DNA of 64,000 nt. Origin: Acidimicrobiia bacterium (GTDB lineage Bacteria > Actinomycetota > Acidimicrobiia > ATN3 > PSLF01). The stretch covers positions 1 to 64,000 of the forward strand of contig PSLF01000001.1 of NCBI GenBank assembly GCA_040289475.1. The letters are read 5' to 3'. Each line of letters opens with the position of its first letter. Position 1 is the stretch's first letter. Under the pieces are notes generated by a model that was given only the letters and a program-made list of their open reading frames with translations, did no database searches and was not told the DNA's origin. The position numbers and the translations under genes were made by a program. Shown here piece after piece: positions 56,352 through 64,000 of the stretch.

Positions 56352-57419
56352 TCACACTCCCGCATAAGAGTGAAGGCCGGCTATCCATAAATTAACAGCG
56401 AATGTGTTGAAGATGATCGCGGCGCCCCCCACGATCGCTAACACCGCTGCGCCCTGTCCTCTCCAACCCCGTGTAGCTCGTGCATGAAGATAGGTCGCAA
56501 ATATCATCCACACGATAAATGACCAAACCTCTTTTGGATCCCAACCCCAGTAGCGCCCCCATGCTTGCTCGCCCCAGATCGCTCCTGCAATAACTCCGAG
56601 AGTCCAGATTGGAAACGCCACCATTACGAGTCGATATGCGAGCTGATCCAGCTTGCTAGAAGAAGGAAGGCGCGCCACGATTCCAGTCGCCCTGGACTCT
56701 CCCGTGCTCAAGGGAGCAACACGCCCTGCGGCAGTGGCTGTCATCGCGCCAGGGCCTTCGCGTCGTACAGAGCTCCCGCCGGTCTCCGCCAGGACTTCTT
56801 CCAACTCGCCTCGGCCCAATCTCGCCTCCCTGATCTTTTCGGAGTCTAAAACATGCTCTGGGATTTCATGGTCGATCATCAGTGGCTCTGTTTGATGTAG
56901 GCCATGCTTGTTCTCCCAGCCGAGACGGATTAGATACAGCACAGAAACGACCGATGCCAAAAGGAGAATGCCCGCCCCACTCATGACCAAGAAAACGTGG
57001 AAGAGAAGCCAGTTGGAGCGAAGTGCGGGTTGGAGTGGTCCAGGTTCTGCGTAGAGAACCCATCCCACGCCCATCCATACTGCTACGCCCGATAAAACAA
57101 ATCCCCCTATATAAGCGGCCTCGAATCTCTTGGCCACTGCTAGATAAGCAGCTACCATCACGAACGAAGAAGCCATCGAAAACTCGTACATGTTTCCCCA
57201 TGGCGGCCGGCCAGCGGCCATTGCTCTAGTAGCCAAGGCAGCTAGATGGGACGTGGCGCCGATGCTGGTCACGACAAGAGCGACCGATCTCAGCAGCTTC
57301 GAGTTCCAAGCAAGGCTTGCAAAATGAACCCCGACAGCTAGTAGGTACAAAGAGACGGCGACAACGAATGCAGTGTTAGATAGGGAGCTGAATGTCGCTT
57401 TTGGACCGCTGAGTATCAT
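56352..57419 (-). CDS. ccsA: System II cytochrome c biogenesis protein CcsA/ResC
   Basis: A 355-residue membrane protein with eight helices. The heme-handling WWD-type motif is WGRYWGWDPKEVWSFIVWMIFATYLHARATRGW. Histidines in VGVHFASLAW, SHLAALATR, LFHVFLVMSG and the late IAGLHSY are candidate heme ligands. With ResB it moves heme across the membrane and attaches it to CxxCH motifs. The loop at residues 183-240 is unusually long. It contains an EIPEH sequence at 185-189 that recalls the N-terminal tag of the two cytochrome subunits. It follows resB by 111 bases. Confidence 0.93.
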   Translation of the reverse strand: MILSGPKATFSSLSNTAFVVAVSLYLLAVGVHFASLAWNSKLLRSVALVVTSIGATSHLAALATRAMAAGRPPWGNMYEFSMASSFVMVAAYLAVAKRFEAAYIGGFVLSGVAVWMGVGWVLYAEPGPLQPALRSNWLLFHVFLVMSGAGILLLASVVSVLYLIRLGWENKHGLHQTEPLMIDHEIPEHVLDSEKIREARLGRGELEEVLAETGGSSVRREGPGAMTATAAGRVAPLSTGESRATGIVARLPSSSKLDQLAYRLVMVAFPIWTLGVIAGAIWGEQAWGRYWGWDPKEVWSFIVWMIFATYLHARATRGWRGQGAAVLAIVGGAAIIFNTFAVNLWIAGLHSYAGV

Positions 57420-57530
57420 CCTAATTCCGCTCCTACTAGCAAACCATCATCGCTTTCCACACCCGCGCGGTGCCGACTCTTAAAACGGTGTCAATCCAAT
57501 AGCCTACCCCGACCGAACGAGATCTCTTCG

Positions 57531-59318
57531 CTAGCTAATGCAACAACGCTTTCCGCTTCCTGAAACAGCATCAGAGATTGCATTTACAACAGCGTCAAAC
57601 TCGGCCTCGAATAACTCTCTTCGCTGAAAGGCCTTTCCCCGAATCTCCACTGAGGCGCCTGATCGCTCACTATCTACAGGTTCTGAAGAGGTACTTGAGG
57701 GCCTGCGGGGGCTAACCTCTACCCAAATTCTTCTGCGCCACGAGTAGAGTGCAGGAAACAACGATATAAACACTGCGGCGCCGGCAACCGCAGCAACCGA
57801 GGCCCCCCAAGTGTCCGAGCGCACCTGGAAGACCGAGTATCGGCGGAGCGACAACAGCTGCAGCCGCAAACCTCCGCTAAGCTCGACAGAGTCGCCGATT
57901 TTGTCATTGGAGTGTCCTGGAAAAGTGGCAAAGGTTTGGTCGACCTCACTCAGTAGGCGCTTGTCGAGCCTGTAGACATTCTGAGGTCTGTCGAGACCTA
58001 AATCACCCCGGTACTCCGTGACAAGAACTAGGGGCCGGTTGGCCTCGTCTCCCACAGTGATGATGTCCAAGGCACCGCGCTGCGATGCTTCCGGGGCATC
58101 CGGATTCGTAGCTCTGTAAGGCACGAGCCTAAAGTCCGGAAAAAGACGCAACTCTATGCCGGCCTGCCCCCCCGACGCAGATGGAAGCTTAATTGCGCCC
58201 ACGACGCCTGTCGGAGGGCTTGGCCCCGAACTCCTGTCCTCCGCAAAAAAGAGAACTGGCCCTTCAAACAGAACCTTGTCGCCCTCGGTAACCTTTGCGT
58301 CCGCAGCCCAGCCGTACGACGCCTGATAAATCTTTACGCCGCCATAGTTCAGTGGCTTGTTCACCCGGATATAGTCCTGGCGCTTTATCCCCGATCGCTC
58401 GTCTTCCAGGGTCACAGTCGAGGTGAAGTTTTCGGGGCTTCCGTCGGGCCGATAGCGAACATCGAAATCTTCCAGAGTCAAATAAAAGTTGCGATGCGGA
58501 TTGACCAAGGATGCGAAGCGCCCTTGCGAGTAGTCATCGAAGGTCACCTGTCCCCCCTCGTACCACCTGTGTCCCTCCACGATAGCTACATATCCTTCGA
58601 ACTTGGTCGCCACTGTTAAAGCTCCAGCCAAAAACACGCCGAAGAGAGCCCAATGGAAGGCTAGGCTTCCGGCCTCTCGCCACCATCCCTTCTCGGCGAT
58701 CAATTGGAAGCGCCCGTTTTGAGGAGATACCCTCCAGCGCGCTCTAGAAAGCGCTGACCGCACTAGCGACAGCGCCTCCTCTGGATTCCTCGCGGTTTCG
58801 ATCCGCCTCGAAAAGCTCAGGCTCGGGATTGAGCCTTCAGATGGGGGTTGTTTCAACGACCGGTGATAGTCGACCAGGGCGCGCGTGCGCGGCAGTAGAC
58901 ACAAAAACAACACGAAGAGCAGCATTCCGACAAGAAAAAGGAACCACCAAGACGTAAAAACCTCGAACAGCATGAGCCGGTCGAAGACCGTTCCCCAGAA
59001 GGGATGGTCCGCTACGAATTTCGACACCCTCGAGGCAGAGTTGTTCTTTTGCGGAACCAGGCTACCAACCACCGATGCGGCTGCTACCGCGAGCAGTAGC
59101 CAGATTGCGGTTCTCATCGACCGAAGCCGAGCCCATCCCGTGTAGCGGTGCAGAGCTCTGGGCGGCTCTGGGGGCACTGTCGAAAAATCCTGCATACCGC
59201 TCCCCTCGAGACGCTTTTCCGTCCGAGTTGCGGTGCGGACCTCAACTACGCGTGAAATCCCGAGCTGGTTGAGTTTTTCGTTTCCGTTTACGTCGGTCAC
59301 GAAATCAGAAGTTGTCAT
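57531..59318 (-). CDS. resB: System II cytochrome c biogenesis protein ResB/Ccs1
   Basis: A 595-residue membrane protein. The N-terminal part has helices AIWLLLAVAAASVVGSLVPQ (family SVVGSLVPQ motif) and WWFLFLVGMLLFVLFLCLLPRTR, a third at AGSLAFHWALFGVFLAGALTV (conserved His), then a large outside domain with GYVAIVEGHRWYEGGQ and KPLNYGGVKIYQASYGW, and a last helix WGASVAAVAGAAVFISLFPAL. It forms the heme-attachment complex with CcsA. The start overlaps the stop of the ResA-like gene by four bases, supporting ATG 59318; an internal ATG at 59195 would also fit. The cytoplasmic C-terminal tail is Ser/Arg-rich. Confidence 0.92.
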   Translation of the reverse strand: MTTSDFVTDVNGNEKLNQLGISRVVEVRTATRTEKRLEGSGMQDFSTVPPEPPRALHRYTGWARLRSMRTAIWLLLAVAAASVVGSLVPQKNNSASRVSKFVADHPFWGTVFDRLMLFEVFTSWWFLFLVGMLLFVLFLCLLPRTRALVDYHRSLKQPPSEGSIPSLSFSRRIETARNPEEALSLVRSALSRARWRVSPQNGRFQLIAEKGWWREAGSLAFHWALFGVFLAGALTVATKFEGYVAIVEGHRWYEGGQVTFDDYSQGRFASLVNPHRNFYLTLEDFDVRYRPDGSPENFTSTVTLEDERSGIKRQDYIRVNKPLNYGGVKIYQASYGWAADAKVTEGDKVLFEGPVLFFAEDRSSGPSPPTGVVGAIKLPSASGGQAGIELRLFPDFRLVPYRATNPDAPEASQRGALDIITVGDEANRPLVLVTEYRGDLGLDRPQNVYRLDKRLLSEVDQTFATFPGHSNDKIGDSVELSGGLRLQLLSLRRYSVFQVRSDTWGASVAAVAGAAVFISLFPALYSWRRRIWVEVSPRRPSSTSSEPVDSERSGASVEIRGKAFQRRELFEAEFDAVVNAISDAVSGSGKRCCIS

Positions 59319-59938
59319 GCCATACCTAGCATGCAGTCGAGGTCTTGACGGGTGAGTACCCCCACAAACCTTCCTACGAGCTGTCCATCCGGGGCCACTA
59401 CAAAAGTTGCAGGAGGACTAGTAACGCCCCACGCGGCGGCTATCGTGGCTTCCTTGTCATATATATGGGGATAAGAAAGGTTGAACTCCTTGACGAACGC
59501 AAGTGCTTGAGCTCGCTCATCCCGTATGTCTATGCCGAGAAAGCTCACGGTGGCCGAAAGTTCACCCCAAGCTTTCGATAGGGTCCTAGATTCTTCGCGA
59601 CAAGGAGCACACCACGATCCCCAAAAGTTCACTACGACTGCCCGGCCCCTCATGCTATCCACGTCCACCCTGACCTGAGATGACAGGTCCTCTCCCACAG
59701 CAGCTGGGGCTCTCTTCTGCTCGAGAAATACGCGGCCTTCGCATGCAGTGGCTGTGCGGGCAGTGCACGAGGCAGCCACGAGCAGCACAACTCCATACCT
59801 CGCAAACCACGACGCTGTGGTTTTCCAATAGCTACGAAACACAGCTTTTGCGACCGAGTTCGAATGCTTTGCGGTCCCCAAGCCCGGCGTACCGCTAGAC
59901 CCTGTACAGATGAACGGAATCGATGAAAAACGTGGCAT
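59315..59938 (-). CDS. resA: ResA/TlpA-like thiol-disulfide oxidoreductase
   Basis: A 207-residue exported thioredoxin-fold protein. Active site WCAPC (Cys110, Cys113) sits in VVVNFWGSWCAPCREESRTL; the cis-Pro loop is GVTSPPATFVV. A hydrophobic stretch ending in LLVAASC (Cys58) is a probable lipoprotein signal. Since that is far from residue 1, the GTG at 59842 may be the real start instead of ATG 59938. In System II such a protein keeps apocytochrome CxxCH cysteines reduced for heme attachment. The four-base overlap with resB and the ccsA gene beyond support this role. Confidence 0.85.
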   Translation of the reverse strand: MPRFSSIPFICTGSSGTPGLGTAKHSNSVAKAVFRSYWKTTASWFARYGVVLLVAASCTARTATACEGRVFLEQKRAPAAVGEDLSSQVRVDVDSMRGRAVVVNFWGSWCAPCREESRTLSKAWGELSATVSFLGIDIRDERAQALAFVKEFNLSYPHIYDKEATIAAAWGVTSPPATFVVAPDGQLVGRFVGVLTRQDLDCMLGMA

Positions 59939-60232
59939 CTCCGGAAAAGCTCGGCGGGTCGCGCAATTATTCGGTCGCTATCATCGGCCGCTTATACCCA
60001 GTCGTGACCCCTTGCTGTCGCGAGATCCCATGACTTAATGTTCAGCGGCTTTGAAAACAGCGTTGCAGAAGAGTCTACAATGTGAGCAGTTTCACAAGCC
60101 AAGAGGCCAGGGGCAGCTTTGCCCCGTTCCCTCAAAGCAGCCCTGTCCCAGAGAAACTAGGGAATTCGTCGCAGTGGAAAGGCGGCGCTGGGAAGCGGGT
60201 ACCATGCCCGAATTCGGAATCGAGGAGCGCAA
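59939..60232. other. Divergent intergenic region between resA-like and bc-complex genes
   Basis: It should hold promoters for both directions: the cytochrome maturation genes (minus) and the bc operon (plus). I could not single out convincing -35/-10 pairs. Frames across it are out of phase with, or overlap, the 60233 gene and look like shadows. Confidence 0.4.
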
Positions 60233-60562
60233 GTGGTGGGCAGTGCAGATAAAAGTTGGTCATTCGCAATTCTGTCAGCATGGGTCGCTTTTGCAGTCTT
60301 GGTTCTCGCTTTCGGCGTGATACCGAGCGAGTTCATTGGGTGGTTTAACAAGCGGTGGAATGACCCGAACCTCCAGAGGTTTATTCGCGATCCGATCGTT
60401 GTGGGATATCACATTGTGGTTTTTGGGGCAATGATCGTGGGAGCTGTGAAATACCAGGAGTGGCGGGAACGTAAAGTAAAAGAAGAACCGGGAGCAAAAG
60501 AGCCGGAACGCAAGGGGCCGCGATCGTGGTTTGGACGACCGCTAGCGAGATCCAGAGGATAA
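60233..60562 (+). CDS. Small membrane protein of the bc operon
   Basis: A 109-residue protein with two likely helices (FAILSAWVAFAVLVLAFGVIP and VVGYHIVVFGAMIVGAVKY) joined by a loop FIGWFNKRWNDPNLQRFIRDP, and a basic C-terminal tail of about 35 residues. I do not recognise a family. The start is GTG at 60233 with GAGGAG five bases upstream. The next gene starts 13 bases after its stop, so it is almost certainly cotranscribed with the bc-complex genes and may be a small subunit of the complex. Confidence 0.65.
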   Translation: MVGSADKSWSFAILSAWVAFAVLVLAFGVIPSEFIGWFNKRWNDPNLQRFIRDPIVVGYHIVVFGAMIVGAVKYQEWRERKVKEEPGAKEPERKGPRSWFGRPLARSRG

Positions 60563-60575
60563 GGACCGGAGTGAA

Positions 60576-60983
60576 ATGCCGCAGAATGTGATCACGGGGT
60601 TGCCTGACCACTTCGGCGATTACAAGCTGAAGCTGGTCGAGCCCGACGAGGTCCAAAAGGCTGTCAGGCCCAAGCAATTTCTTCACATTGACCAAGAAGA
60701 GTGCATTTTGTGCGAGGGATGCGTCGATATCTGCCCGTGGCGCTGTATCCACATGTTGAGTACCTCTACAATCGAAGAGGCCGAGGGGGTCGAGAAACCC
60801 GGCGAGGATCCGGACGATCACGTTGTTTTTGTCGTGGACGAGGACGAGTGCACCAGATGCGCCCTTTGCGTTGACCGCTGTCCTACCGGCGTGATTATCT
60901 TGGGCAAGCTAGGGCCGGAGGCAAGAGGGGACTCGCACGAGCGAACACAAAGGCACGGATACGCCTACGGAGTTCGCTTCTAA
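60576..60983 (+). CDS. Two-cluster [4Fe-4S] ferredoxin in the bc operon
   Basis: A 135-residue protein with two classical [4Fe-4S] motifs: CILCEGCVDICP at about residue 44 and CTRCALCVDRCP at about 93. They are separated by an acidic insert of about 35 residues (IEEAEGVEKPGEDPDDH), longer than in simple bacterial ferredoxins. There is no signal or membrane segment, so it should be cytoplasmic. Linked to a bc complex it could bring electrons to or from the quinone side of cytochrome b. The ATG at 60576 is preceded by GGACCGGAG. Confidence 0.85.
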   Translation: MPQNVITGLPDHFGDYKLKLVEPDEVQKAVRPKQFLHIDQEECILCEGCVDICPWRCIHMLSTSTIEEAEGVEKPGEDPDDHVVFVVDEDECTRCALCVDRCPTGVIILGKLGPEARGDSHERTQRHGYAYGVRF

Positions 60984-61024
60984 ATTTTCTCGTTACTATC
61001 GCTCACATAGCAGGAGGTACGAGC

Positions 61025-61813
61025 TTGGCAGGGCCCAACGGAAACGGCGGCGCCGCAGGAAAGCTAAAGGAGACGGTCACCACGCTCGTAGAGCGTGTCC
61101 AGGGAAGTCAAGTCTGGACCTCTATCTTTAGGCCCGGCTCTATCTTTGCCAAGGGTTACTCGGATACGCCGAGAAACCGCTCTTACGTGATAATGAACTC
61201 TCTCGTATACCATCTGCACCCCGTCAAGGTGAAGCGTCACGGAGTGAAGGTGTCTTACACTCTGTGTCTGGGTGGGCTGTCTTTCTTTCTTTTTATCGTT
61301 CTGACCGTGACCGGAATTTTCTTGATGTTTGTCTATCGGCCTACAGAAGCAAATGCGTACCCCGACATGCAAGCGATGATGACCTCTGTAGCATTCGGGA
61401 CGCTGGTTCGCAATATGCACCGGTGGGGAGCACACCTCATGGTATTGAGCGTTTTCTTACACATGGCTAGGGTGTTCTACCATGGAGCCTACAAGCCTCC
61501 ACGCGAGTTCAACTGGGTTGTAGGCGTCAACCTCTTAGTCCTCACCTTACTTTTGTCGTTCACTGGTTACTTACTGCCCTGGGATCAGCTGAGCTTATGG
61601 GCCGTGACCGTGGGGACCAACATGATGGGTTATACGCCAGTTTTTGGACGCGAAGTACGGTTTGTACTATTGGGATCTACAGAAGTGTCTGCAAACACAC
61701 TTCTGCGCTGGTACGTGTTGCACGTGATCATGTTTCCGTTTGTGACCGCCATTTTTATGGGCATCCACTTCTGGCGAGTACGAAAGGATGGAGGAATCTC
61801 GGGACCCCTTTGA
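61025..61813 (+). CDS. qcrB: Cytochrome b, N-terminal (cytochrome b6-like) subunit
   Basis: A 262-residue four-helix cytochrome b that binds both b hemes. RNMHRWGAHLMVLSVFLHMARVFYHGAYKPPREFNW supplies the first His pair, 14 apart. VLHVIMFPFVTAIFMGIHFWRVRKDGGISGPL supplies the second. FTGYLLPWDQLSLWAVTVGTNM is the Qo-side cd region. The sequence ends just as chloroplast b6 does (GISGPL), so cytochrome b is split. The start is TTG at 61025, following CAGGAGGTACGAG. The first 45 residues are a hydrophilic extension. It oxidises menaquinol with the Rieske protein encoded downstream. Confidence 0.95.
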   Translation: MAGPNGNGGAAGKLKETVTTLVERVQGSQVWTSIFRPGSIFAKGYSDTPRNRSYVIMNSLVYHLHPVKVKRHGVKVSYTLCLGGLSFFLFIVLTVTGIFLMFVYRPTEANAYPDMQAMMTSVAFGTLVRNMHRWGAHLMVLSVFLHMARVFYHGAYKPPREFNWVVGVNLLVLTLLLSFTGYLLPWDQLSLWAVTVGTNMMGYTPVFGREVRFVLLGSTEVSANTLLRWYVLHVIMFPFVTAIFMGIHFWRVRKDGGISGPL

Positions 61814-61840
61814 TGATGGCTGATCCCGGAGACGAAACCG

Positions 61841-62662
61841 ATGGTCGAAATTCCAGAGCATCTACTACAGCGCTCTAGGGAGGCGATGGCTAGGGCCAAG
61901 GCCAAAAAGGGTGAGGCCCAACCAGAATCTGGCCCGGAGCCGGCAGAGGCTAAAGCTGAAGCCACACCGCCCCAGCACTCGGAGGACGAGGCGGGTACGG
62001 TAGCTACACCCCAGAAACCTGCGACAGAGGCGGCTCCTGCTCCGGCTCCTGCTCCTGCTCCGGCTGCGGCTCCTGCTCCTGCTCCTGCTGCTACTGCCAC
62101 AGCCGTAGCTACCCGCCCTACTCCCTCAAAGCCTAAAACTGCGTCAGAGGCGAAGCCGCCGCAGAAGACACATACTCACCGGCTGCTAACCGTAGTCAAG
62201 TCAGGGTCCATCCAGCAGACGAAACCGGAAGCCGTCGACAAAGTAAACGTGTGGCCACACCTCCTTGCGATCGAGTTTTTAGCAGCGTTAGCGTGTCTCG
62301 TATTTCTCGTGGTATTCAGCATCTTTGTAAATGCCCCGCTCTTGGCGGAGGCCAATTACAACCTAACGCCCAACCCCTCAAAGGCCCCGTGGTACTTCCT
62401 GGGCTTGCAGGAGCTGCTCGCATACTTCGACCCGATGGTTGCTGGGGTCACAATTCCGGGAATGGGCATTTTTTGGCTGATGGTCACACCATACATAGAC
62501 AAGAATCCCAGTACCGACCCCAACCACCGGAAATTCGCGATAGCGCTATTCACGTATTTCCTAATGTTCTGGGCCGTCCTCGTGATCATCGGTTGCTTCT
62601 TTAGAGGTCCCGGGTACAACTTTGTCTTCCCCTGGACACAAGGACTGTTCTTCGAGCTATGA
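61841..62662 (+). CDS. Cytochrome b, C-terminal (subunit IV-like) with N-terminal tag
   Basis: A 273-residue protein. Residues 1-120 are hydrophilic, with an Ala/Pro dipeptide-rich run near 66-85. The rest has three helices and the subunit IV pattern: ANYNLTPNPSKAPWYFLGLQELLAYFDPMVAG (PWYF stands at the PEWY quinol-site position), then TPYIDKNPSTDPNHRKFA and two C-terminal helices. It completes cytochrome b. Its N-terminus, MVEIPEHLL then RSREAMARAKA, is nearly the same as that of the cytochrome c at 47179-48069. The ATG lies 27 bases after the b6-like gene, and the stop overlaps the Rieske start in ATGA. Confidence 0.92.
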   Translation: MVEIPEHLLQRSREAMARAKAKKGEAQPESGPEPAEAKAEATPPQHSEDEAGTVATPQKPATEAAPAPAPAPAPAAAPAPAPAATATAVATRPTPSKPKTASEAKPPQKTHTHRLLTVVKSGSIQQTKPEAVDKVNVWPHLLAIEFLAALACLVFLVVFSIFVNAPLLAEANYNLTPNPSKAPWYFLGLQELLAYFDPMVAGVTIPGMGIFWLMVTPYIDKNPSTDPNHRKFAIALFTYFLMFWAVLVIIGCFFRGPGYNFVFPWTQGLFFEL

Positions 62663-63642
62663 CACCCCAACAAGTTCTCGTCATCGCTATACCCGTGATA
62701 GGGGCAGTATTCGTTCTTTTCGTAGTGCTCGTTGCTACTTCCCGACGACGCCGCGCGGATGAACGAGGGAGTGAAGATCTCACCGAGCGCTTTGCTGCCG
62801 CGCTTGATGCGGTACCCGGAGGATTTGTCGAGGAAGAGGATGCGGCGTCTCGCACATCTGTTCCCTCCTCAAGCTCGGAGACGCCACCAGGTCAGGGGCC
62901 AAAAGAAAAAGTGACACCAATGGCAACTGCTCTCCTGACAGAAGCACCTTCCCCTCCGCTTCAATTCGGAGAGAAGCCTTCTGGGGACGGACACAAGTCG
63001 ACCGAAGTCGAAATCGTCGAGCCGAAGATCAAGCTAAGACCCATTCAGCCAGCTGCTGACGAAGAAGTCGAGGGCATGACGAGGCGGCAGGTACTCAACC
63101 GAGGTATTCTGCTAACCCTGGGTGCATCGCTCACATCGTTCGGTGGGGCAGTCATAGCCTTCTTGTGGCCCCGGCTATCCGGCGGCTTTGGATCCGTGAT
63201 CGCTGCCGGCAACATGGACGAGATAAAAAGCACTATCAAGGCAAACCGGGAGCCCTTTTACAGTGCAGCCGGCCGCTTCTACCTGATGACGTATGAGACG
63301 AATCTTGACGACGCCACCGGAGAAAGTATCTATCCCAAAGCCTTTACTGATTACAAACAGGCTGGACTGATCGCCATGTACCAGAAGTGCCCGCACTTGG
63401 GGTGTAAGGTTCCGTGGTGTAAGTCGTCTCAGTGGTTCGAGTGTCCTTGCCATGGATCGAAGTACAACGCAGCAGGCGAGTGGCAAGGTGGGCCTGCTCC
63501 GAGAGGAATGTGGCACTTCCCTATAAAGGTTCAGGGCGGAACGGTAATGGTTGACACAGGCAAGCAGATCACCGGCGCCCCAAAGGGTACCAACACGCCG
63601 GTCGATCCGTTGCCCAAGGGTCCTCACTGTGTCGGGATCTAG
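62659..63642 (+). CDS. qcrA: Rieske iron-sulfur protein of the bc complex
   Basis: A 327-residue protein. It begins with an additional helix (VLVIAIPVIGAVFVLFVVLVATS), a hydrophilic stretch to about 130, then MTRRQVLNRGILLTLGASLTSFGGAVIAFLWP, a twin-arginine-like anchor. The Rieske domain has CPHLGC and CPCHGS: Cys244, His246, Cys262 and His265 bind the [2Fe-2S] cluster, and Cys249/Cys264 form the disulfide. QKCPHLGCKVPWC and MWHFPI are typical of menaquinol complexes. It passes electrons from menaquinol to cytochrome c. ATG 62659 overlaps the previous stop by four bases. Confidence 0.96.
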   Translation: MTPQQVLVIAIPVIGAVFVLFVVLVATSRRRRADERGSEDLTERFAAALDAVPGGFVEEEDAASRTSVPSSSSETPPGQGPKEKVTPMATALLTEAPSPPLQFGEKPSGDGHKSTEVEIVEPKIKLRPIQPAADEEVEGMTRRQVLNRGILLTLGASLTSFGGAVIAFLWPRLSGGFGSVIAAGNMDEIKSTIKANREPFYSAAGRFYLMTYETNLDDATGESIYPKAFTDYKQAGLIAMYQKCPHLGCKVPWCKSSQWFECPCHGSKYNAAGEWQGGPAPRGMWHFPIKVQGGTVMVDTGKQITGAPKGTNTPVDPLPKGPHCVGI

Positions 63643-63657
63643 AAAGGTCTGCATCTG

Positions 63658-64000
63658 GTGAGTTCTCCGCTACTCCTGATCGTCGCAGGCGCGCTGATAC
63701 TGGCCGCAGCCATTCTGTTCTTCTTCTACACGGGCACGGAACCAGCGCGGCCTAAAAAAGAGATTCCGGCGAACAAGAAGCCTTACTACGACGACGAGAC
63801 CCTTGAAGGCCCGGTCCTCAACAAAGTCCTCGGATGGTCTCTTGTATGCGCTTTTGTCATAGCCATGGCCCTACCCCTCTATTGGGTCACCGAGCCGCAG
63901 AGACAAGTGAGCTTTGCAAAGCGATACAACAAACAATCGATCGAGAGAGGTGCTGCATACTTCTCGGATCCGAAAGTAAATCCGCAAGGATATGGGTGCG
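63658..64000 (+). CDS. Cytochrome c subunit of the bc complex (partial at window end)
   Basis: The first 114 codons from GTG 63658, 15 bases after the Rieske stop. The visible part has two membrane helices (LLLIVAGALILAAAILFFFYTG and VLGWSLVCAFVIAMALPLYWV) joined by a charged loop, then SFAKRYNKQSIERGAAYFSDPKVNPQGYGC at the window edge. RGAAYF followed by G-x-x-C is the usual run-up to a CxxCH heme site, so this is very likely the cytochrome c of the complex. The heme motif itself lies beyond base 64000. Confidence 0.75.
   Translation, partial: MSSPLLLIVAGALILAAAILFFFYTGTEPARPKKEIPANKKPYYDDETLEGPVLNKVLGWSLVCAFVIAMALPLYWVTEPQRQVSFAKRYNKQSIERGAAYFSDPKVNPQGYGC

Noticed and set aside
60051-60320. 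Plus-strand frame of 89 residues at the start of the bc operon
   Set aside because: It overlaps the 60233 gene in another frame, and that gene has a good ribosome binding site and two membrane helices.
62030-62100. Tandem repeat of GCTCCTGCTCCTG-like units as a mobile or CRISPR-like repeat
   Set aside because: It is simply the codons of an Ala/Pro run in the linker of the cytochrome b subunit.

Overview
The window looks like chromosome of an actinobacterium (Actinomycetota). It has moderate GC, estimated by eye. Four things point there: (1) the run tRNA-Thr, tRNA-Met, rpmG, hadAB-type dehydratase, which recalls the mycobacterial thrT-metT-rpmG2-hadA order; (2) a CysO-like sulfur carrier next to a threonine-synthase-like gene and groEL; (3) an InhA-like enoyl reductase; (4) an amt-glnB-glnD operon behind a GlnR-like operator. 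The unusual respiratory genes suggest a lineage outside the well-known orders, perhaps Acidimicrobiia-like. That placement is inference. I see no insertion sequence, phage, CRISPR array or rRNA.

Layout. 0.1-2.7 kb: glycoside-active toroid enzyme (minus). 2.8-5.5 kb: two tRNAs, rpmG, a dehydratase with two hot-dog domains, an ECF sigma factor and its probable anti-sigma factor. 5.6-9.5 kb: SAM-I riboswitch, threonine-synthase-like gene, cysO-like gene, then CIRCE-controlled groEL and a strong terminator. 9.6-19 kb: KGG stress protein, an unknown small gene, a very large secreted enzyme with four DUF5719-type repeats, small genes, a methyltransferase, a kelch lipoprotein and a DMT transporter. 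19.5-22.5 kb: zinc-ribbon/pilin-like protein, receiver-like protein, fabI, cold-shock gene. 22.8-27.5 kb: amt, glnB and glnD, where amt and glnB each carry one internal stop codon. 27.5-44.5 kb: MFS transporter and a complete 14-gene nuoA-N operon (minus). 44.7-59.9 kb (minus): glycosidase-like lipoprotein, geranylgeranyl-reductase-family enzyme, two membrane c-type cytochromes, caa3 oxidase (ctaC-D-E-F and ctaG), a CcoN-like protein without metal-ligand histidines fused to a cupredoxin, and System II cytochrome c maturation genes (ccsA, resB, resA-like). 60.2 kb to the end (plus): a cytochrome bc operon with small membrane protein, two-cluster ferredoxin, split cytochrome b, Rieske protein and a cytochrome c cut by the window edge.

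From 28.9 kb onward most of the window is one respiratory chain: NADH dehydrogenase to menaquinol, a b6f-like bc complex, membrane-anchored cytochromes c and a caa3 oxidase, with the heme-attachment machinery between. The observations I rate highest are the double nonsense in the nitrogen operon, the ligand-free CcoN-cupredoxin fusion, an almost identical N-terminal tag on a cytochrome c and on a cytochrome b subunit 14 kb apart, and a SAM riboswitch in front of a ThrC/CysO pair.
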